Below, one piece after another: positions 9,143 to 18,025 of a stretch of DNA of 64,000 bases. The position numbers and the translations under genes were made by a program. Origin of the DNA: Paenibacillus sp. CC-CFT747 (GTDB lineage Bacteria > Bacillota > Bacilli > Paenibacillales > NBRC-103111); assembly GCA_030323305.1 (NCBI GenBank), contig CP106741.1, positions 3,340,001 through 3,404,000 of the forward strand, written 5' to 3'. The notes beneath the pieces are model-generated. The model saw nothing but the letters and a program-made list of their open reading frames with translations. It was not told where the DNA came from and did no database searches. Each line of letters starts with the position of its first letter. Position 1 is the first letter of the stretch.

Positions 9143-10000
9143 ATGAGCCAGACGGGAAAAGGATCCCGAACGGGAAGAGCTTTGATTGAACAGATCAACC
9201 GCACGGAGGTTCCGGCGGATGGCATCGCCATGTGGCATCTCGGCCAGGAGGGAATGGCCGTCAAGCGCGGAGGCCGTATTCTCTATTTCGATCCGTTTCT
9301 TTCGGCCGAGCTTGGAGGAGACATGAGAAGAAACTTCCCGCCTCCGTTGAAGCCGGAGGAGGTGACGAATGCGGATTACGTGCTGATTTCGCATGATCAT
9401 CTGGACCATCTGGATCCTTATACGTTGAACGGAATCGGCAAAAGCTCTCCGAACGCCCGCTTCATCTGCCCGGCCCCTCATACCGCGAGGCTGACAGAGA
9501 TCGGCATCTCGGAAGACCGGATCATCGCGGCCAAGGTAACGGAGGCTATCGAGCTCGAAGGCATTCGCATTCAGCCCGTCGCCTGCAAGCACGAGGAGTA
9601 TTTCACGGATGAGTCCGGCCATCACGGCTTTCTGGGCTACATCCTCGATATGGACGGGCTGGTTTTCTACCATGCGGGAGACGGGCTCGCCGTCCCGGAG
9701 CTCGTGGAGGAGCTGAAGAAGCATCCGATCGAGATAGCCTGTCTGCCGATCAACGGGCATGATTTTAAGCGCTTCGGCCAGAACCTGATGGGCAATATGA
9801 CCTTCCGCGAGGCGGCGGACCTGGCCGACGCGGTGGGGGCGGAGCTCGTCATTCCGATGCATTACGACCTCTTCGCGGCCAATACGGAGAATCCCGCTTA
9901 CTTCGTCGATTATCTTCACCGGGCGTATCCTTTTCAGCGGTTCAAAATGTTCGTCCCCGGGGAAAGAATGCTCTATTTGTCCGAGCGTCTCCCCCGCTAG
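9143..10000 (+). CDS. Metallo-beta-lactamase-fold hydrolase, UlaG-like
   Basis: 285 residues, intact. It carries the metal-binding signature SHDHLDH (residues about 82-88), then ACKHEEY, a bridging Asp in HAGDG and a late His in MHYDLF. The layout (FDPFLS early, GFLGYILDMDGLVFYHAGDG in the middle) matches the UlaG/L-ascorbate-6-phosphate lactonase-like branch of the fold. Being cytosolic with no sugar-PTS neighbours, the ascorbate reaction cannot be claimed; call it a metal-dependent hydrolase of unknown substrate. A good ribosome site (AAGGAAGGGG) precedes the ATG. The region 8941-9142 between the divergent genes is AT-richer, and I see no clear promoter for this gene. Confidence 0.82.
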   Translation: MSQTGKGSRTGRALIEQINRTEVPADGIAMWHLGQEGMAVKRGGRILYFDPFLSAELGGDMRRNFPPPLKPEEVTNADYVLISHDHLDHLDPYTLNGIGKSSPNARFICPAPHTARLTEIGISEDRIIAAKVTEAIELEGIRIQPVACKHEEYFTDESGHHGFLGYILDMDGLVFYHAGDGLAVPELVEELKKHPIEIACLPINGHDFKRFGQNLMGNMTFREAADLADAVGAELVIPMHYDLFAANTENPAYFVDYLHRAYPFQRFKMFVPGERMLYLSERLPR

Positions 10001-10037
10001 AAGCCTGGAAGCCTTCCGCCCGCGGATTTGTCGAAAG

Positions 10038-10066
10038 TTGTGTTTTGTCTGCAGGAAAGCGATAAT
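10038..10066 (+). promoter_or_regulatory. Sigma-A-type promoter of the helicase gene
   Basis: TTGTGT (10038-10043), 17-base spacer, GATAAT (10061-10066), about 37 bases before the ATG at 10103. Confidence 0.6.
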
Positions 10067-10102
10067 AAACTACACGACAGATTCATGGAAAAGAGGACGA
10101 TC

Positions 10103-11655
10103 ATGGCTACCGATTTTGAAGCATTGCCCATAGAGGAAAGACTGATTTCCAACCTGAAGGAGAGAGGAATCTCCGCTCCTACCGATATCCAGGCCCGGGC
10201 GATTCCGGTCATTGCGGCGGGAAAGGACGTCATCGCCCAATCCCAGACGGGAACGGGCAAAACGCTTGCCTATCTGCTGCCCGTTCTGCAGAAGCTCGAC
10301 GCTTCGGCCCGCCATGTACAAGCGGTGGTGCTCGTGCCCACGCGGGAGCTCGGGATGCAGATCCTGCAGGAAATCGAGAAGCTGATCGAAGGGACGGAGC
10401 TGACGGCGCAGCCTCTTATCGGAGGGGCGGCTCTCGCCCGCCAGGTCGACAGGCTTAGGCAGAAGCCTTCGATCGTCGTGGGTACGCCGGGAAGGATCAT
10501 GGAGCTGATCAAGCTCCGAAAGCTCACCATGCACTATGTGCGGACCATTGTGGTCGACGAGGTGGACCAGATGTTCGATCTGGGCTCCGCGAAGGAAGTG
10601 GAGTCCATCCTCGGAAGCGCGCTGCGGGACCGTCAAATTCTGTTCTTCTCCGCCACGGTGACCGAAGCGATCCGCCGGACGGCCGGACGTTGGATGAACG
10701 AGCCGGAGGAGATCGACGTCAAGCCGGAGCAGCGGACGGCCGAGACGCTGGAGCATCTGTATTTCGTCACGGAACCCCGCGACAAGATCGACATGCTCCG
10801 CAGGCTCGTCCGGCATTACAACCCGCGCTCGGCGATTGTGTTTATTAATGAAACGGAAGGCGTGGCGGAGGTGCTGGCCAAAATCCGCTACGTCGGCTTA
10901 ACCATCGAGGGATTGTACGGAGACGCGGGCAAACAGGACCGCGCCCGGGTGATGAACGGCTTCCGGGAGGGCCGGTTCCAGCTGCTGCTCGCCACGGATG
11001 TAGCCGCCAGGGGCTCGACATTCCCGAGGTGACGCATGTCATCAACCTGGACCTGCCTATGGACGCTGACCATTACGTTCACCGCGCCGGGCGGACCGGC
11101 CGCATGGGCCGCCAAGGAACCGTCCTCTCGCTGGCGGCGAACCGGGAGCGGTCCCTGATCGAGAAGTTCGCCAAGACGCTCGGCATCCCCATCGAAGAGA
11201 AGGAGATGTACAGCGGCGAGGTGGTAGGCCCGGAGGAGAACCGCAGCGTCCGGGCGGGCCGCCAGCGCGGGGAGAAGGCAGGCGCCGGCGAAAGTGCCCG
11301 GACCGCCGGTGCGGCCGGGACGGACGCCGCTTCCTCCGGCAAAGCCGCGGAGGCGGGCGCCGAACGGCGTGAGCGTCCGGCCGGCGGGCCCGGAGGGCGT
11401 CCGGAACGCTCCGGTGCGGGTCGCGGCCGCGGGAGCAGCGGAGCCGGCGTACAGCCAGCCGCGGGCAGTGGGCGCCCGAGCGCGAAGGACTGGCGCTCCG
11501 TGGCGTCCGGCGGGACGGAGGAGCGGCAGGCCCCGCAGCCGGAGGCCCGCAAGCCGGCGGGCGCCGGGAAAGGGCGGGAACGCGACAGGGAACGCGACCG
11601 CAAGAACAAGGGAGCGCCCAAGTGGCTGAAGGACAAGCCGGCGAAGGACCGCTAG
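10103..11655 (+). CDS. DEAD-box RNA helicase (one frameshift)
   Basis: About 517 residues. Q motif, Walker A SQTGTGKT (about 48-60), PTRELG, TPGR, motif II reading DEVD instead of DEAD ([10 protein letters not shown]), SAT (FFSATV), then helicase C with [14 protein letters not shown] and [12 protein letters not shown] missing near 11013 splits the GLDIP motif; adding it joins the frames. The last 160 or so residues are a low-complexity Arg/Gly/Ala/Glu tail, a kind of basic tail that in related helicases helps RNA or ribosome binding. The ATG at 10103 follows AGAGGA. Close to the CshA/YfmL group, with roles in ribosome assembly or cold-shock RNA handling; the exact orthologue is not certain. 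Confidence 0.88.
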
Positions 11656-11656
11656 C

Positions 11657-12214
11657 ATGAAGCGGCTCCTTCTCGTTCTGCTTGTTCTTGTGCTGGCCGC
11701 GGCCGGTCTTGCCGCCGCGGCGGTCTGGTATGTCAGGCCAGCCGAAAGCCTGGACTTGGCTTACCGGGAAGTCGATTTCACCAGCAAATTCAAGGACCTC
11801 ATCCGCAATCGGCAGTTTGCCGTGGAAATCACCGACAGCGAGCTGGAGAACCTGCTTAAGAAGCGGCTCAGCGAGAACCCTAATCTGGCTCCAGGGGTAA
11901 CGGTGACGGGAGCGAGGCTCGAGCGGGACAAGGACATCGTCAACATCCATGTCAATCTGCTTTACCGCGGCAAGGTCAGAGCGGGGCTCGTTCTCCGCTA
12001 TGACCTGAGCTGGCAATCCCCCAACCTGACGGCCGTGTTCCGGGACGCTTCGGTGCGAGGGTTCACGATTCCCGAAGGGTGGCTTAATCCGGGGGATTTT
12101 AAGATTGGAGTGAATGAGCAGCTCCCTTCCGCCCTTGGGGTTAGGGAGATCGTGTTCGGGGACCGGGCCGTGACGGTTTGGCTGAAGCTCCGGAATCCTC
12201 TGTCTTCAGAGTGA
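11657..12214 (+). CDS. YpmS-like (DUF2140-type) membrane-anchored protein
   Basis: 185 residues. One N-terminal membrane segment (LLLVLLVLVLAAAGLAAAAVW), then an extracytoplasmic part with EITDSELENLLKKRLSENPN and a beta-rich tail, resembling the B. subtilis YpmS/DUF2140 family of unknown function. It begins 1 base after the helicase stop and 18 bases before the next gene, so helicase, this gene and the CorA-like gene probably form one transcript. I see no catalytic motif. The family call rests on overall pattern only. Confidence 0.6.
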   Translation: MKRLLLVLLVLVLAAAGLAAAAVWYVRPAESLDLAYREVDFTSKFKDLIRNRQFAVEITDSELENLLKKRLSENPNLAPGVTVTGARLERDKDIVNIHVNLLYRGKVRAGLVLRYDLSWQSPNLTAVFRDASVRGFTIPEGWLNPGDFKIGVNEQLPSALGVREIVFGDRAVTVWLKLRNPLSSE

Positions 12215-12232
12215 TAAAAAAGGGGGATAAGG

Positions 12233-13662
12233 ATGGAGAAGGCTCAGATCCGCAGTAAGAAGCTCAATGCGGCCCTGTTTCAATTCGTCTTTCCTTTCTC
12301 GACCAAGCCGGACAGCCAGAAGGCTTTCAAGCTCCAGCTGGGGGAAGACGGGTACCGGCCCTTTCGCTTAAGCGATATGGACCAGCAGGACCTTTATTAC
12401 GGGGAGAAGTACCGGGTTTCCCACCGCACCATGGAACGGTACTATCTTCCCTTTACCGCGAATGTGCTTTTTCCCCATGAAGAGGATGCGGAGTCGTTCC
12501 AACGCTATTCGAAGTCGCTTGATCTGCATTGTCTGCTCAAAACGAAGTTCGTCAATATCCCTTTCCGCATTCTGTCGGCGGATGTGATTCTCTGCCCTTT
12601 CGACCTGGGGTTTATTACGGTCCGGACCGAGATGACCGATTCTAGTGTGGACTTCACCGAAGCGCTGGAGTTTGCGAACCGGTTCCGGGTGCTCCAGGAT
12701 ATCGATGAGCAGGACGATATGACCTTCGTGGTGCATGAGGACAAAGAGTATGAAGAGGTGGAGGAGTTCATTTTCAAGATTGTGGCGGCAAGCATTCTGC
12801 CGTTTCTCGATACCTCGCAGATGGAAGGCGCTTATTTCGAGACGATGCCTTTCTTTGTGGATGAACGGATGTACGTCCAATCCTTCTACGGTTTCGAGGA
12901 AGGGGAGGAGCTTCATAAGGAGGATCTGTACCGGGCGGCCCGCATTGATGGAATGACGGAGAAGGGGGACCCTTACCTCAGCGCCAGCAGTCCGGATTAT
13001 ATCGAATGGTACTGCCGGGACCATACGTACAACCGCTGGGCTCCTAATACGTTTTACGTAACCGACGAGAACTCGTTCAGCTGCCTGACGAACCTTCCGA
13101 AGGAAAGGGCCGTGGGGATGGCCAACCAGATGTACGGGGAGTATTATTACGGGCTTCTGTTGAACCTCTTCCACAAAATCGTGCTGCTCAAGCTGTCGAA
13201 CCGCTATTCCCAGGTACGGGTGGAGAAGAACAAAGAAGAGATCGAGGACCTGATCGGTTCGATCACCATGTTCTCCGCCAAATATTTCTTCCTCGAGCTC
13301 GTTACGCAGTCGCAGGAAGGGAGATCTTCATCCGGCTGCGGGACCGGTTCGGCAACAGCGAGCTCTACCAGGATGTCAAGGAAACGCTGAACGACCTGTT
13401 CCAGTATATGGAGGAATTCTCCACGCGGCGGTCCAATTACCTGCTAATGATTCTCACCGTCTATACGGTCATCAGTGGAATTTACGGCATGAACCAGGTC
13501 ATCGAGGACCTAAAGGGGAAGATCGACTGGAGCAAGCTTCTCGAGTATTCGGTGTTTGAATACATCGCGCTTGTGGTGGCCTTCTCGGGCATTATCGTCA
13601 GCTTCGGCTTGAGCATCAACGTGATCTACAAGTGGACCCGGGACAAGTGGAGAAGAGGCTGA
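12233..13662 (+). CDS. Divergent CorA-like two-helix membrane protein (one frameshift)
   Basis: About 476 residues. A long soluble N-terminal part (about 1-390) is followed by a coiled stretch (ELYQDVKETLNDLFQYMEEF) and exactly two membrane helices at the C-terminus. The first ends in ISGIYGMNQV; YGMN at the end of the first helix is the hallmark of CorA-type Mg2+/Co2+ channels, which have the same soluble-domain-plus-two-helix plan. The N-terminal part shows no CorA sequence I recognise and has many aromatic/acidic residues (MEGAYFETMPFFVDERMYVQ). A G missing near 13319 splits SQEGEIFIRLRDRFG. Inference: a divalent-cation channel relative or a derived regulator; function unproven. Confidence 0.6.
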
Positions 13663-13690
13663 ACCCGTAGGAGTCTCCATGGCCATTCCC

Positions 13691-13725
13691 AAAGAAAGCT
13701 TCGCCTAGCGGCGGGGCTTTCTTTA
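13691..13725 (+). terminator. Intrinsic terminator after the CorA-like gene
   Basis: AAAGAAAGCTTCGCC, loop TAGC, GGCGGGGCTTTCTTT; ends the helicase/YpmS/CorA-like transcript. Confidence 0.8.
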
Positions 13726-13769
13726 TTGACTCTATGATCTAACTGTTATATTCTATATATAACAGTTAG
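13726..13769 (+). promoter_or_regulatory. GntR-gene promoter with a 12-bp-arm palindromic operator
   Basis: TTGACT (13726-13731), 17 bases, TATTCT (13749-13754). A perfect inverted repeat CTAACTGTTATA / TATAACAGTTAG (13739-13750 and 13758-13769, 7-base spacer) covers the -10. This is the expected place for autorepression by the YtrA-type GntR protein encoded next. Confidence 0.75.
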
Positions 13770-13785
13770 AAGCGGTGGTGAGGAC

Positions 13786-14181
13786 ATGATCATCCGGCTC
13801 GATTTACAATCGGAGCTTCCGATCTATACGCAGCTCGTGCATCAGATTATCGAAGGCATAGCCGACGGACGGTTGGCTCCCGGAGAGCCGCTGCCTTCGG
13901 TCCGCAGCCTGGCCGCCGATATTGGAATCAATCTTCATACGGTGAACAAAGCCTATTCGATTCTGAAGGCGGAGGGGTTCATTCAGGTTCACCGGCAGAA
14001 GGGCGTTGTCGTCCAGCCCGGCCCGATGCCCGGCCTAACGGAAGAATTCCGCAGCCGGCTGAAGGACCAGCTTCGTCCCCTCGCGGCCGAAGCGGTTAGC
14101 CGGGGGATGGAAGAGGAGGAATTCTTCCGGCTGGTCCGGGAAACCTTCGGGGCTTTGACACGGAATAAGGGGGAAGGCTGA
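13786..14181 (+). CDS. GntR-family (YtrA subfamily) transcriptional regulator
   Basis: 131 residues. Residues 1-75 are a GntR winged helix (PIYTQLVHQIIEGIADGRLAPG, then LPSVRSLAADIGINLHTVNK). The effector domain is short and helical, as in the YtrA subfamily, which normally represses its own operon with a transporter or membrane protein. It overlaps the next gene by one base (TGATGG), so both are translated together. The palindrome over its promoter is the probable operator. Ligand unknown; in relatives the signal is often a cell-wall antibiotic or lantibiotic stress. Confidence 0.88.
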   Translation: MIIRLDLQSELPIYTQLVHQIIEGIADGRLAPGEPLPSVRSLAADIGINLHTVNKAYSILKAEGFIQVHRQKGVVVQPGPMPGLTEEFRSRLKDQLRPLAAEAVSRGMEEEEFFRLVRETFGALTRNKGEG

Positions 14182-15274
14182 TGGACGGAATTTATTTCTA
14201 CGGGATGCTGGCTGTGGTATGGGTGATAACTGTGGGCATATCGGCCCTGGTTCCCTATCTGTCCCGAAGACCGGTCTCTTTCGGAGTTGCTCTTCCGCCT
14301 GAGCGGTATGGGGACGAGGAGGTCCGCCGGCAGCGTCTGCGCTATATGGGGCAGTCTGTTCTGGCCGGCATTTTGCTTGGAATAGGGGCGGGGATCCTGT
14401 CGGCCTGGGTAGACCGGGACGGCGCGGCTCTCTGGCATGCGGCGCTGCTCCTCGTCTATTCGGCGGTCACTCTGCTTCTCTTCCTGCAGGCACGAAGCCG
14501 GCTGAAGCGGCTTAAGGAGGAACGGGACTGGACGGTTCCCACCGCTCGGTATGTGGCCGTCGATACGGCGTTTCACCGGCAGCGCTCCACCCCGGGGTGT
14601 GGCTGGTATGTGCTGCCCCTGTTGATTCTTGCCGCAAGCGCCGGAACCACCGCCTGGTACTACCCTACCCTTCCCGATGTCCTGAATGTTCACTACAACG
14701 GGGCGGGGGAAGTGGACCGGACGGCGCCGAAATCCATCGGTCTTATCTTTACACCGAGCCTTATTTCGCTCCTTGTCACGGGGCTTCTCGCCGTAGCGGG
14801 GGAGCCGTCACCCGGGGTAAGCAGGAGCTGAACCCCTCGGACCCGGAAGGGTCCCGGGAAAGAAGCCTGGCTTACCGGAGAGCCGGTTCGCTCTTCCTCC
14901 TGATGCTGGCCGTGCCGGTCAATCTGCTGTTCGGACTCATTCAGCTCGGGCTGGCCGGCCTCCTCGGGGTGCGTGTTGTGGAGGCGGGAGCCATCGGCCT
15001 GACTCTGCTCATCCTCGCCGTTTCCATCCTGTACGCCGTTCGAATGAGCAAGCTCAATCTCCGGGAGCCGGGCTTCCTGTTGAAGGATGACGATTCTCAC
15101 TGGAAGGGCGGCTTGTTCTACTATAACCCGGACGATGCGGCGATTCTGGTCGAGAAGCGGGTCGGCCTGGGCTGGACCTTGAATTACGCCCATACGATCA
15201 GCTGGCTTCTTACCCTCGCTCCTTTTCTGCTGACCGCCATTATCGTCGCGGCAGCAGTGTTCGCGGGCGGATAA
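14181..15274 (+). CDS. DUF1648/DUF5808 integral membrane protein (one frameshift)
   Basis: About 364 residues with roughly seven hydrophobic helices. The centre holds a DUF1648 signature (LPDVLNVHYNGAGEVD), the C-terminal part a DUF5808-like stretch (HWKGGLFYYNPDDAAILVEKRVGLGWTLN), the usual architecture of the membrane partner of YtrA-type GntR regulators. One G is missing in the run 14798-14802; restoring it links LLAVAGG to AVTRGKQELNPSD. Function in this family is unknown, perhaps sensing or counteracting envelope stress. Cotranscribed with the GntR gene. Confidence 0.8.
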
Positions 15275-15309
15275 GAGGCAGGCCTGACGGGAACCGGGAC
15301 GGTGACAAG

Positions 15310-15345
15310 AAGAGGAGTGAAGCCCCGGGCTTCACTCCTCTTTCT
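15310..15345. terminator. Bidirectional intrinsic terminator
   Basis: GAGGAGTGAAGC, CCCGG, GCTTCACTCCTC; ends the GntR/DUF1648 operon and overlaps the end of the small minus-strand gene. Confidence 0.75.
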
Positions 15346-15505
15346 TCTGGTTCTTCTTCTTGCGTCGGTCCGCCAACGTCAACCCGACGGCCCGGCCAAG
15401 GCCCACGAGCAAAAACAGCGCTACGATAATGACCATCGCATAGGTCATGAGCTGGGCCAGCACCGGATGGCTGACCGGGGCGGTATCTTCCGCCATAAGG
15501 AACAT
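15332..15505 (-). CDS. Small single-span membrane protein
   Basis: 57 residues: a short polar N-terminus (MFLMAEDTAPVSHPV), one membrane helix (MTYAMVIIVALFLLVGLG) and a very basic Lys-rich tail (DRRKKKNQKKEE). A convincing Shine-Dalgarno (GGGAGGAA in minus sense) precedes the ATG at 15505. It is not homologous to anything I can name. The terminator at 15310-15345 overlaps its last codons. Confidence rests on start signal, codon pattern and the coherent membrane topology. Confidence 0.6.
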   Translation of the reverse strand: MFLMAEDTAPVSHPVLAQLMTYAMVIIVALFLLVGLGRAVGLTLADRRKKKNQKKEE

Positions 15506-15650
15506 GCGGCTTCCTCCCTGCCTCCTGGAAAGTGACTGCTCCTATCATAGCAGATAGGGGAACGGTTGCCCAACCCGGCGGTCCCCTGGGTAATTGCCGC
15601 GGGACCGCGGGAAGGGCTGGCAGGAGGACGGCATAAGCGGCGCCGGGGTA

Positions 15651-15738
15651 AGTGCCTTATCCGCAAATGAAGTTCTGCTTTCTTATGGATTAGTGTGCGC
15701 CTGCTGAGGCTTCGCCAACAAAGTTGCCGGATAAGGCT
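15651..15738. repeat. Dispersed palindromic-ended repeat, copy 1
   Basis: 88-base element with inverted ends GCCTTATCCG (15654-15663) and CGGATAAGGC (15728-15737). The interior has GTTCTGCTTTC and CAACAAAGTT blocks shared with copy 2 at 19751-19843. It lies directly after the stop of the minus-strand WYL gene. The remaining 15506-15650 shows nothing I recognise. Confidence 0.7.
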
Positions 15739-16716
15739 CTACAGCGGATCTTCCGCCCGGTAATGGGCGGCCAGCTCCTCCGCCAGCGCCAGCTGCTTCT
15801 CCCGCAGCCCGGCCGGCTCGAGGACCCGGATGGATGTCCCGTAAGAAAGCAGGACATACGGCAGGTACCGAAGAACGGACGACGCTTCCACGCGGAAGCG
15901 GAGCTCATCCGCGGGGCCTTCCTCAAGTACGGACGCGATCAGGTGGTGGCGGCTCAAGTCGGTCAGAGCCTGGGCCTGACCCCCGATCCGGATAAGGACC
16001 CGTTCGCTTCCGTCGTCCTCCTCCGGCATCAAGCTCTTCATCAGATAGCTTCTTGCCGAGAAGTTCTCGGGCCGCCGGAAGGTTTCCTCCGTGCGGAGCA
16101 GGCTTCGGACACGGTCGGCGCGGAAGCTGCGGATCTCGCCGCGGAGATGGCAGTAGGCCACGATATACCACCTGCCCTTCCAGTAGACGAGTCCATAGGG
16201 ATCAATCAAGCGTGTCGTGGGAGAAGACTCCCCGAAGCCCTTGTGGTACTCTAATTGGAGGGAGAGGCCGTCGGCCGCGCCTGTTTCCAGCTCCTGAAGA
16301 ACGCCGGCGAGAGCGGCATTCGGAAGGGAAGGGATCACCTCGAGCCCTTCCTCGTGCCGGGAGATCCGGCTCTTCTGCTCCGGGTTCGTGTAACGCCGCA
16401 GCTTATCGACCGCGCGATCGAGCGCTTCCCCGAACGGATAACCGGCCTCGCCGGCGAACTTGGCGGCATGGATCAAAGCCTTCTGTTCCTCGAGATCGAA
16501 GAACAGGGGCGCCGCCGTGAAGGACTCCAGCAGGCTGTAGCCCCCGTTATGGCCGGGGTCGGATAGAATGGGCACGCCGCTAGCACAGAGGGCGTCGATA
16601 TACCGGTAGACGGTCCGGATATGAATCTCCAGCTCTTCGGCGATGCGCTGAGCGGTCACGCGTCGGCCGGTCTTAAGCATCCAGAGAATCGCAAGCATAT
16701 TATCCGCTTTGGACAT
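15739..16716 (-). CDS. WYL-domain transcriptional regulator
   Basis: 325 residues, intact. Residues 1-60 are an HTH_11-type winged helix (RRVTAQRIAEELEIHIRTVYRYIDAL). The middle and C-terminal parts are a WYL domain (LIDPYGLVYWKGRWYIVAYCHLRGEIRSFRADRV) plus WCX extension. WYL regulators bind small ligands or nucleic acid and control varied stress genes. The target cannot be told from context; the neighbouring VanY-type gene is divergent and may share the 127-base intergenic region. Confidence 0.9.
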   Translation of the reverse strand: MSKADNMLAILWMLKTGRRVTAQRIAEELEIHIRTVYRYIDALCASGVPILSDPGHNGGYSLLESFTAAPLFFDLEEQKALIHAAKFAGEAGYPFGEALDRAVDKLRRYTNPEQKSRISRHEEGLEVIPSLPNAALAGVLQELETGAADGLSLQLEYHKGFGESSPTTRLIDPYGLVYWKGRWYIVAYCHLRGEIRSFRADRVRSLLRTEETFRRPENFSARSYLMKSLMPEEDDGSERVLIRIGGQAQALTDLSRHHLIASVLEEGPADELRFRVEASSVLRYLPYVLLSYGTSIRVLEPAGLREKQLALAEELAAHYRAEDPL

Positions 16717-16843
16717 GGGAGGGAATTTCCTTTCCTTCTTCTTAACCGTGTGGGTATAATTTTAGGGGATTCCCGGAAACATTCAATGGCCTCATTCCGT
16801 CTAGGACTACATAACAGTACATTCATCAGGAGGATTTCAAATC

Positions 16844-17769
16844 ATGACGACTCATTCCCGCAAAATACAAGCTTTCCTGCTGGCGGCCGGGCTTACCGCC
16901 GTGCTCGCCGGCTGTGAGAAGGACGCTGCCGGTCCGGCTCCGACGGCCTCCGCCTCGGCGTCGGCGTCGGCGAATCCGAGCGGTTCCCCGCAGATCTCGC
17001 CTTCCCCCGCGCCGGCTTCCTCAACGCCCACACCGGGTTCTTCCGTCCCGGCTTCTCCGGCCGGCGAAACCAAACCTTCGCCTTCGCCAACTGCCGTGCC
17101 AACCGCCTCCCCGACCGGCAAGCCGACGGCAAAGCCCACGGACAAACCGTCCGACAAGCCGGCACCGGAAGGAACCGTCACGGCTAAGCCGGACTCCATT
17201 GCCGTGCTCATCAACAAGCAGAGCTCGCTGCCAGACGGTTACCGGCCTCCCGATCTCGTGGAGCCGAACGTTCCTTTCATCTTCAAGGAGAAGAACGAGA
17301 AGCGGCTGATGCGCAAGGAAGCGGCCGGGGCGCTCGAGAAGCTTTTGCCGGGGCCCGCAAGGACGGGGTGCTTCTAGGGGGTGTCTCGGGCTTCCGTTCC
17401 TATGAGACCCAGACGGTCCTCTTCAACAATTACGTCAAGCAGCACGGGGAAGCGGAGGCCCGCAAATTCAGCGCGTTCCCCGGCCAGAGCGAGCACCAGA
17501 CGGGGCTCTCTATCGACGTCTCGGGGAGTACCGGGAAGTGCGCCGCGGAAGATTGCTTCGGCGGCACCAAGGAAGCCGATTGGCTGGCGGCCCATGCCCA
17601 GGACTACGGCTTCATCATCCGTTACCCGAAAGGAAAAGAGGCCATCACCGGCTACCAGTACGAGCCTTGGCACATCCGGTACGTGGGCACGACCATTGCC
17701 CGGGAAATCACCGCGAAAGGCATAACGCTGGAGGAATATTATGGAGCGGCGGTTCCGGTAACGAAATAA
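16844..17769 (+). CDS. VanY-family D-Ala-D-Ala carboxypeptidase lipoprotein (one frameshift)
   Basis: About 308 residues. Lipoprotein signal with lipobox LAGC (Cys24), then an 85-residue Ser/Pro/Thr/Ala/Lys linker that would span the wall. The VanY/peptidase M15B domain has SEHQTGLSID (His and Asp zinc ligands, about 215-224) and EPWHIRYVG (third His, about 277). Expected role: trimming D-alanyl-D-alanine ends of peptidoglycan stems outside the membrane. A T is missing in the run at 17343-17346; restoring it joins EKLF to AGARKDGVLLGGVSGFRSYE. RBS AGGAGG at 16829. Monocistronic. Confidence 0.87.
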
Positions 17770-17792
17770 CATGCACTCCTCTAGGGGACGAT

Positions 17793-17828
17793 GCCTGAGA
17801 CTGTTTAGCAGACAGCCTCAGGTTTTTT
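17793..17828 (+). terminator. Intrinsic terminator after the VanY-type gene
   Basis: CCTGAGACTGT, loop, AGACAGCCTCAGG, then TTTTTT. Confidence 0.8.
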
Positions 17829-18025
17829 ATATGGGAAAAAATTCATGGAGGGAGAAGGAAACCGTCTGAATTTGTCGAATACGTAGGAAAAAGGACTTGG
17901 AAATAGGTCCTTAAGACTACACGTGCCTATCTACAGCTTGGTTTTGCGAATGGACTGGACCCCTGTTCCTTCCATGATCCCGTAAGACCGGAACCCGCAC
18001 AAAAAGGCACCAGGGAGACAGAAGA

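Noticed and set aside
17888-17935. GCCTATCT before the chemoreceptor gene as a flagellar sigma-D -10
   Set aside because: No TAAA-type -35 at 15-base spacing, so the match is too weak.
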